Source: G001797105 sp964528155 (GTDB lineage Bacteria > Chloroflexota > Anaerolineae > Anaerolineales > E44-bin32). From it: a DNA stretch of 20,462 nucleotides. A program made the position numbers and the translations under genes. Under the pieces are notes generated by a model. It was not told the origin of the DNA and ran no database searches. It saw only the letters and a list, made by a program, of their open reading frames with translations. The DNA lies in contig CAZGRL010000065.1 of NCBI GenBank assembly GCA_964528155.1, positions 1 through 20,462 of the forward strand, in the 5' to 3' direction. Below, piece by piece: positions 15,526 to 20,462 of the stretch. How positions within the stretch are numbered: the first letter of the stretch is position 1; each line of letters opens with the position of its first letter.

Positions 15526-15558
15526 CCTGGTCGGGGCGCAAGGTGCACCCCGACCAGG
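15526..15558 (-). promoter_or_regulatory. Hairpin between the ECF S and T genes
   Basis: CCTGGTCGGGG (15526-15536) and CCCCGACCAGG (15548-15558) are exact inverted repeats around an 11-nt loop. The element lies within the 61-bp gap between S and T, 14 bases before the T start. It could act as a partial terminator, an RNA-processing site or a control on T translation. It has no T-run. Confidence 0.5.
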
Positions 15559-15572
15559 ATAGTCCGTCCGCC

Positions 15573-16682
15573 CTAGCGGCCAGCCATGGCGCGCGCCTGT
15601 TTCCAGGCGGCATACAAGAGGGGAGTCAGGATCACGGCGAACAGCGTGTTCGGTCCTGCCGCCGGCACGAACTCACCGACGAAGGCCGTGGCGAAGCTGT
15701 AGCCGTTGACCAAGATGTCGGCCATCGACGAGAAGCCGATCCCGACGATCACCCCTAACGTACCCCAGATCACCAGGGATGTCGTGTCTGTGTCGTCGAG
15801 CCAGTTGGCGATGGCCTTGGCGCGACTGTTCACATACCAGGCGCCGTAGGCCATCACAATAGCCACCAACCAGACGACGAGCACTCCGGTCGAGAATCCG
15901 TTGTTGATCATGTCGACCAGGCCGAAAACAACAAAGGCCAGGGTCAACACGCCCAGGATATAGGGCCAGTATCGCGGCGCGAGCGCCGTGGCCAGCATGA
16001 CCACCAGGACGACGAGCATGACGTACCACCATGCACCGAAGTTGGCGGGCTCACCTGAGAACGGATCGGAGATGTTCGGCGAGACCAATGGCAGGATCAC
16101 GCCCAACGCGAGAACCGCGGCCGAGATCCACAGGAGCAGCCGCGTTTGCCCTCGGGTCTTGCCCATCAGGTACATCCCGGCCAGGCCCGGCACCAGCCCC
16201 ATCAGGCCGTTGCCGATGTCCCACACAGGGAACACGCCCCATCCGGTCAGTGCGTCACCCAGGACATTGCCGAAGGCGCCGGTGAAGAATCCGACGGCCG
16301 GGCCGAAGGCAAAGCCGAAGAAGATCGGAATTGCCACGACCGGTCTGAGCGAGACCAGACTGACCGATGGTACCGGCACGATGTTGAAGACCCACGAGAG
16401 CACGCCATACAGCGCCGCCCCGATGGCCATCATGACGACATCGCGCGTGCCGATCTTGAACATGTCAGCCTCGGCGAAGAGCACGTAGATCACGTACAGA
16501 ACGACTGCCCCGACGATGAGCCAGGTCAGCCAGCCTCCGCTGCCGAAGGCCCCTTGGGCGGCCAGGCCGTAGGCATCCGGGCTCGAGCTGGTGGCGATGA
16601 CCTCGCCGAGCCACAGCAGGGCACCCAGGATGACAAAGCCTACGACAACGGTCACCGCGCCTCTGACGTACTTGTTGTCCAT
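15573..16682 (-). CDS. ECF transporter S component, enlarged (substrate-binding membrane protein)
   Basis: A 369-residue, very hydrophobic membrane protein with about ten predicted helices. Residues about 76-172 show the S-component style: IGTRDVVMMAIGAALYGVL, then LRPVVAIPIFFGFAFGP, AVGFFTGAFGNVLGDAL and WDIGNGLMGLVPGLAGMYL. The LRP, FGP and G-N-x-L-G-D motifs fit S components that capture vitamins or their precursors. Typical S components are about 180-220 residues with six helices; this one has an extra N-terminal helix and an extra helical block at about 180-290, before a C-terminal segment that again looks S-like (FSSMADILVNGYSFATAFVG). The substrate is unknown. The start is fixed by AAGGAGG five bases upstream. 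It is the middle gene of the A-S-T operon. Confidence 0.82.
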   Translation of the reverse strand: MDNKYVRGAVTVVVGFVILGALLWLGEVIATSSSPDAYGLAAQGAFGSGGWLTWLIVGAVVLYVIYVLFAEADMFKIGTRDVVMMAIGAALYGVLSWVFNIVPVPSVSLVSLRPVVAIPIFFGFAFGPAVGFFTGAFGNVLGDALTGWGVFPVWDIGNGLMGLVPGLAGMYLMGKTRGQTRLLLWISAAVLALGVILPLVSPNISDPFSGEPANFGAWWYVMLVVLVVMLATALAPRYWPYILGVLTLAFVVFGLVDMINNGFSTGVLVVWLVAIVMAYGAWYVNSRAKAIANWLDDTDTTSLVIWGTLGVIVGIGFSSMADILVNGYSFATAFVGEFVPAAGPNTLFAVILTPLLYAAWKQARAMAGR

Positions 16683-16687
16683 GATTG

Positions 16688-16694
16688 CCTCCTT
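16688..16694 (-). promoter_or_regulatory. Strong ribosome binding site for the ECF S gene
   Basis: AAGGAGG on the - strand, 5 bases before the ATG at 16682. It is the strongest site in this operon; the A and T genes have no clear site, suggesting different translation levels. The other bases of the 87-bp A-S gap show no further signal. Confidence 0.75.
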
Positions 16695-16769
16695 CTAGAT
16701 TCGGATGATCGGTTTGAGTACCGTTGGATCTACGCGAGGACATGCTGCCTCATGCCTCGCGGTTATCCC

Positions 16770-18455
16770 TCACAGAGACGATAGCGCTCCAGCCAACCAC
16801 TCCGCCCGCATGAACCGGCCGGTTTCTTTATAGTGATCGATGTTTGCCTTCAGGAGCGACGAGGGCACGATCCGACTCCTTCGCAATAGATCGAAATCGG
16901 ACAACACCTCGTGCGGCGGGCCATCGGCCTCGATCCGGCCAGCGCTCACGATCAGGACCCGGTTGGCATAGCTCACCGCCAGGTCGACATCGTGCGTGAT
17001 GAAGATGATGGCCGAGAAGTTGTAGCCCTTCCCGTTGCCGTTGCCGTTCTCCTTGGCCAATCCGGCGACCGAGTCCATGAAGCCCATATAGTTGGCGTAA
17101 TCCTGCCCGGCGGTCGGCTCGTCCATGACCAGGATGGAGCTTCTCATCGCCAGAATCGCGGCGATGCTCACACGCTTCTGCTGGCCAAAGCTCAATGCCA
17201 GAGGCGGCCGGTCGATTTCGCTGCTCAGGTGAACAACCGCCAGGGCCTGACGCGTGTTCTCTTCGACCTGGTCGCCGGGGATGCCCAGATTGCGCGGGCC
17301 AAACGCCAACTCCTCGGCGACAGTCGGCGCAAAGAGCATATGCCGCGGACTTTGGAAGACGTATCCGACCATGCGCGCCATCTTGGCGATCGTAAGGCTC
17401 CGGCTGTCGGCTCCCTCGAGCAGAACGCGGCCTTCCGTCGGTCGTAACAGCCCGATGGCATGTTTCACCAGCGTCGTCTTGCCGGCCCCGTTCGGGCCCA
17501 GAACGCCGATCAAGTCTCCCTGACGTATCGCCAGATTCACCTGGCGCAACACCGGCGGGCCCTCGGGATAGTGGAATGAAACGTCTTTGAACTCAACCAG
17601 CGCCGGAGCGTCGGTGCGGGCTGAAGGCGTAGGCGGGGGCACCGGCACTGCACGCGCTGTGCGCGCACGATCGATCACGACCGAGGCCGGTAGCTTGACC
17701 GACCGATAGTCGGCCGTTTGCACCAGCCCCTCCGCAGATCCGGCGTAGGTCACCTCGCCGTTCTCGAGGTACATCACCTGGTCCGGCTTCAGTCCGAGGA
17801 CGTCCTCCACGCGATGTTCAATAATCAGGATCGCTTTGCCTTCATCGGCCAGCCGCCGGATCATGCCCAGCGCATCACGAGCGCTGGCCGAGTCGAGGTT
17901 CGCCAATGGTTCGTCGAGCGCCAGGACGGCTGGTCGCATCGCCAGCACCCCGGCCAGCGCCACTTTCTGCTTCTCCCCGCCGGAGAGAGAAAAGGTCTCC
18001 CGGTCCTGCAGCCCGAGTATCCCTAGGTAATCGAGCGTCTCATCGATGCGGCGCGCAATGTCCTGGCGCGGCAGCCCGAGGTTCTCCAACCCGAAAGCCA
18101 CTTCGTTGCGGACGTAGGCCCCCAGGATCTGCCGTTCCGGATCTTGCAGCACGGTTCCGACGACCTGGGAGACCTCTGCAAGCGGGCGACCGCTGTAGTC
18201 CTCACCGCCAAGCAATATGCTTCCACTCAACTCCGCTTTGTAGCTGCGAGGAATCAACCCGTTGATGCAGCGCAACAGCGTGGTCTTCCCACTTCCGCTC
18301 GCACCGGCGATGAGGGTGATCTCTCCTGCGGCCAGCTTGAAAGTGACATCCTTGATCGCCGGTGTCTGACGGGCGACGTAGCGGCAGGTGAGATTCTCAA
18401 CAGTCAGCGGAGGTGTTGCCGAAGATGAAGACACTTTTGCGCTCAGCCCCGACAT
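16770..18455 (-). CDS. ECF transporter ATPase, two ABC domains fused in one chain (A/A' component)
   Basis: A 561-residue protein with two complete ABC ATPase domains. Domain 1: Walker A GASGSGKT (51-58), signature LSGGEKQK (from 157), Walker B ALDEPLANLD, and EHR switch histidine. Domain 2: Walker A GPNGAGKT (320-327), signature LSFGQQKR (from 421), Walker B LVMDEPTAGQD, and ITHD switch. The fused arrangement equals EcfA1 plus EcfA2 (as in YkoD-type proteins) and drives transport together with the T and S proteins encoded downstream. A short NGNGNGKG stretch at about residue 473, between Walker B and the switch of domain 2, is an unusual flexible insert. The ATG at 18455 has only a poor ribosome binding site and follows a structured 212-bp leader. 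The substrate is not shown by the sequence. Confidence 0.94.
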   Translation of the reverse strand: MSGLSAKVSSSSATPPLTVENLTCRYVARQTPAIKDVTFKLAAGEITLIAGASGSGKTTLLRCINGLIPRSYKAELSGSILLGGEDYSGRPLAEVSQVVGTVLQDPERQILGAYVRNEVAFGLENLGLPRQDIARRIDETLDYLGILGLQDRETFSLSGGEKQKVALAGVLAMRPAVLALDEPLANLDSASARDALGMIRRLADEGKAILIIEHRVEDVLGLKPDQVMYLENGEVTYAGSAEGLVQTADYRSVKLPASVVIDRARTARAVPVPPPTPSARTDAPALVEFKDVSFHYPEGPPVLRQVNLAIRQGDLIGVLGPNGAGKTTLVKHAIGLLRPTEGRVLLEGADSRSLTIAKMARMVGYVFQSPRHMLFAPTVAEELAFGPRNLGIPGDQVEENTRQALAVVHLSSEIDRPPLALSFGQQKRVSIAAILAMRSSILVMDEPTAGQDYANYMGFMDSVAGLAKENGNGNGKGYNFSAIIFITHDVDLAVSYANRVLIVSAGRIEADGPPHEVLSDFDLLRRSRIVPSSLLKANIDHYKETGRFMRAEWLAGALSSL

Positions 18456-18541
18456 CCAATCCAGAATTTCCGGTCAACGATGAGGGCGGGCAGTTGTGAT
18501 CACTCCGCATCACGGAAGGGCCAGCCCGCTGAGTGAGGGTC

Positions 18542-18598
18542 GTCGGGCCACCGCCCGACAGGTTAAAACCCCTTTCGTCCCGGGGGGTTTCCCCTGTC
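18542..18598 (-). promoter_or_regulatory. Structured leader of the ECF operon with competing hairpins
   Basis: On the - strand, hairpin I has an outer stem (18598-18593 with 18562-18557, GACAGG/CCTGTC) and an inner stem AAACCCC/GGGGTTT (18590-18584 with 18572-18566), ending in TTTT. Hairpin II is GTCGGGC-GGTG-GCCCGAC (18559-18542). They share bases 18557-18559, so both cannot form fully at once. This resembles an attenuator or a riboswitch expression platform, but I could not match any known riboswitch consensus (TPP, FMN, cobalamin, SAM, ZTP and c-di-GMP were considered). Hairpin I may simply terminate the upstream GTPase transcript. Confidence 0.45.
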
Positions 18599-18667
18599 AG
18601 CCGGCTTCTTCAATGTCACATGCGCCGCCCAAGCACCCCCGGGGCGGGAGAGCCCGTGGGAACAGGC

Positions 18668-19969
18668 TCACGACGTGGGCGCGCGTTCTTCCTCGCCTTG
18701 CGCTGTGGGCGGAGTGATGGGGGCTGTTTCGTGGTCTCCATCCGAAGGCGGGTGGTTGCCCGGCGACACGTCTTTCAGCGCCTCATCCACTTGCTGCCGC
18801 AGCGTGATACGTTTTGGGCGACGCTTCCCAAGCGGGAGCAGGCGCCCGACGATCCCCTGTGTCACGCTCTGGGCGATCCGCCCCATCGCATCCCCCGAGA
18901 GTCGTTCGCCACGGTCAAACCATACCGCAGCGGCTGTCCCCATGGCGATCGTCGTCCCACCTGCGACGGCCGCCGCGACCAGCCAGGCCGGCGGGCCACC
19001 GAACTTGGCCAGTTCATAGAACAGCGTGCGCCCCAGGATCCCCAGCCCGAAGGTGGCAATCAGCTCACGCGCCCGCGCCGGCGTGATGCGATAGGCGTAA
19101 ATGCGAGCGATGCTCAATACCATGGCTGACTGAACAGCGATCAGCGGCAGGAAGTCGACGATCGGAAGCGGCGTCACTGCGATCGCTGCCGCGGTTGACG
19201 CGGCCCGGCCCATCACTGCCTGGGCCAGCTTCCAGCGGTACTCCGGCAGGGCTGTCCCCAGCGCGGCGACGATCCCCGGCTCGGTTTTGGCGATGGAGAC
19301 CAGCAGGCGATCGACGCCGGTGCCTTCCTTGGCACTGATCGGGATGACTTGCTCCGCACTCAGCCCAAGCGTGGCTGCTGCCTTGCCGATCACACTGGCG
19401 CGTTCGCGCCCGACAACGTCCATCTTGTTGAGAGCCACGATCATGGGCTTCTGCAGCGCTGCCAAGTCGGCCAGCAAGGCCTGCTCCGGCGGCCGGATTC
19501 CATGGGTCGCGTCGAAGACCACGATGAGCAGATCCGCCTGGCGCGCAGCCTCCAGGGCCTTCGTTTTCTCCTCCTGGCCGATCGGCCCTGCGGCGTCAGC
19601 CCCTGGCGTATCAATCGCCGTGAACAACCCAGCGTCGGCCAACTGCGCCTGACGGGTCGTCCCGGGCACCGAGCTGACTTGAGCCCGATCGCCTCGCTTC
19701 CGGACGAAGAGGTTGTACAAGGTGGATTTGCCCACGTTGACCGGGCCCACGATGGCAATGCGGCTCTTCTCAGCGACGGCCGAGCGCAGGTGACTGACGG
19801 CCTGATCGACCAGCCCCCGCCAGCGCTTGACGTCCCCGGGCAAGAGCTCGATTGCTCTTTCGAGCTCTGCTCGCCTTGCCGGGGGCAGATCATCCCATGC
19901 CCGGCCGATCTCGTCTTGCCAGTGGCCGATGAATTCCTCGAATCCGCCTCTCTCTTTTTCTTCACTCAT
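18668..19969 (-). CDS. Era/EngA-like GTPase with C-terminal DUF697-type membrane domain
   Basis: A 433-residue protein. After a charged helical N-terminus (EEKERGGFEEFIGHWQDEIG) comes a G domain: G1 GPVNVGKST (75-83), G2 Thr in PGTTR, G3 DTPG (120-123), G4 NKMD (181-184), G5 SAK (212-214). The C-terminal part (about 255-370) has hydrophobic helices in TAAAIAVTPLPIVDFLPL, AVQSAMVLSIARIYAY and PPAWLVAAAVAGGTTIAMG, resembling the DUF697/YcjF membrane-associated domain. A Pro/Glu-rich tail ends the protein. Such GTPases probably act at the membrane; their role is poorly known. The ATG at 20011 would add 14 residues but lies within the DnaA-box region, so I prefer the ATG at 19969 (MSEEKERGG); neither has a clear ribosome binding site. 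The ECF operon follows 212 bp downstream on the same strand. Confidence 0.87.
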   Translation of the reverse strand: MSEEKERGGFEEFIGHWQDEIGRAWDDLPPARRAELERAIELLPGDVKRWRGLVDQAVSHLRSAVAEKSRIAIVGPVNVGKSTLYNLFVRKRGDRAQVSSVPGTTRQAQLADAGLFTAIDTPGADAAGPIGQEEKTKALEAARQADLLIVVFDATHGIRPPEQALLADLAALQKPMIVALNKMDVVGRERASVIGKAAATLGLSAEQVIPISAKEGTGVDRLLVSIAKTEPGIVAALGTALPEYRWKLAQAVMGRAASTAAAIAVTPLPIVDFLPLIAVQSAMVLSIARIYAYRITPARARELIATFGLGILGRTLFYELAKFGGPPAWLVAAAVAGGTTIAMGTAAAVWFDRGERLSGDAMGRIAQSVTQGIVGRLLPLGKRRPKRITLRQQVDEALKDVSPGNHPPSDGDHETAPITPPTAQGEEERAPTS

Positions 19970-19993
19970 ATGCTCATTGTAGTCGATGCTTCC

Positions 19994-20043
19994 TGTGGAT
20001 AACGCCCCCAAATCTGTGGATAACCCCGCTGATCTGGGGAAAA
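19994..20043. promoter_or_regulatory. DnaA-box array: two exact boxes and one degenerate box
   Basis: TGTGGATAA (reverse of the consensus TTATCCACA) occurs at 19994-20002 and 20015-20023. A related TGGGGAAAA (7 of 9 bases) is at 20035-20043. All three sit in the same orientation, with starts 21 and 20 bp apart, each within a CTGTGGATAAC-like 11-mer. They lie directly upstream of the GTPase start. They could be part of a replication origin, a DnaA titration site or a DnaA-controlled promoter. Confidence 0.65.
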
Positions 20044-20462
20044 CCTGTCCTCATACGGCGCCTCTCGCCTGGGAGGTATCCCAGCCCTGGCGGCCGAATA
20101 GCCGCACAGGCTAGAGCTGGGTGTGCAGTCACAGGTCTAGCGGAGAAGGGATTCTCTCCCCGAGAGCTCCACACGCGAGCAGGGGAAAGACAGACACCCG
20201 GACGCCCGTGCCTCTGGGTTTCCGAGAGAGGCCACTCCCTGGACTATGCCTCGCACAATCCTTTTCTCCCTCGCTCCACATATCCCCGGTCCCTACTACG
20301 ACTACGAAATACAAATACATGTATTGAGGGATGGAGGAAAGAGGTGGAGATTCAGTTCGGAGTACCCCGATCAAGGTCCCTCGCTGAGACAAGCAGCGGA
20401 GAGCTAGCAGGTTGCGGAAAAACGTCTCACTGATGCCGTCGAAATCGAATCTCTGACCCTCG
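20044..20462. other. Gene-free right end with small hairpins and a palindrome
   Basis: No convincing gene was found here on either strand. Visible structure: CTGGGA-GGTA-TCCCAG at 20069-20084; a two-step hairpin with GCTAGA (20110-20115) pairing TCTAGC (20136-20141) and an inner TGTG/CACA; and a 12-bp palindrome AATACATGTATT at 20314-20325 in a locally AT-rich stretch (about 20300-20326). The stretch is richer in CTCTCC/GAGAGG runs than the rest of the window. I could not match it to tRNA, tmRNA, SRP RNA or RNase P RNA. Confidence 0.45.

Noticed and set aside
14621..15613. Longer start of the ECF T component at 15613
   Set aside because: The extra residues overlap the end of the S gene and an exact hairpin and do not resemble the family; the conserved N-terminus begins at the ATG at 15511.
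18481..18660. Resemblance of the ECF leader to ZTP, c-di-GMP-I or SAM riboswitches (short matches such as GGGACGAAAGG)
   Set aside because: Only short fragments match; the other conserved core elements of each class are missing or in the wrong order.
20129..20392. An 87-codon open frame on the - strand in the right-hand gene-free region
   Set aside because: The peptide has no recognisable domain, shows low-complexity runs such as YLYFVVVVG without a sensible signal or membrane pattern, and has no ribosome binding site.

Overview
The window is 20.5 kb of GC-rich, densely coding bacterial chromosome. Several features suggest a Chloroflexota (Anaerolineae-like) bacterium or a similar deep-branching lineage: Ala/Arg/Gly-rich proteins, lipoproteins with Ser/Thr/Pro-rich linkers, a bacterial histone-deacetylase-like protein, an MrfA-type helicase and CCCTTCGACA-type dispersed repeats. 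This placement is inferred from gene content and style; no rRNA or other marker gene is present. I found no tRNA, rRNA, CRISPR array, transposase or phage gene.

Left part (1-5361): the 3' end of a formate/nitrite-type transporter, then a stand-alone Lrp/AsnC ligand-sensing (RAM) domain protein on the + strand. Facing them on the - strand are a GAF-SpoIIE phosphatase, a lipoprotein of unknown function and a large DEAD/DEAH helicase of the MrfA/YprA (DUF1998) type. The helicase carries a complete HNH-nuclease-like zinc module inside its C-terminal domain, and this is the most unusual protein in the window.

Middle (5524-14611, + strand): an M24 metallopeptidase, MutM (Fpg) DNA glycosylase, an alkylglycerone-phosphate-synthase-like flavoprotein and an FAD glycerol-3-phosphate dehydrogenase. 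The last two are adjacent and suggest a glycerophospholipid or ether-lipid module. On the opposite strand lies a DUF3052 gene broken by an internal deletion and frameshift. Next come a histone-deacetylase-like hydrolase, a perfect 28-bp-arm hairpin, a lipoprotein that looks like a metallopeptidase with its zinc ligands lost, and a HAD phosphatase translationally coupled to it (ATGA overlap).

Right part (14621-19969, - strand): a complete ECF-type vitamin/metal transporter operon in the order fused double ATPase (A), enlarged S component, T component. It has a structured 212-bp leader containing two mutually exclusive hairpins and another hairpin between S and T. Upstream of it is a GTPase with a DUF697-like membrane domain. 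Its start is preceded by two exact DnaA boxes (TGTGGATAA) and a degenerate third, regularly spaced by 21 and 20 bp. The last 420 bp have no convincing gene but contain several small hairpins and a 12-bp palindrome, so they could be a regulatory or origin-like region or an unrecognised RNA.
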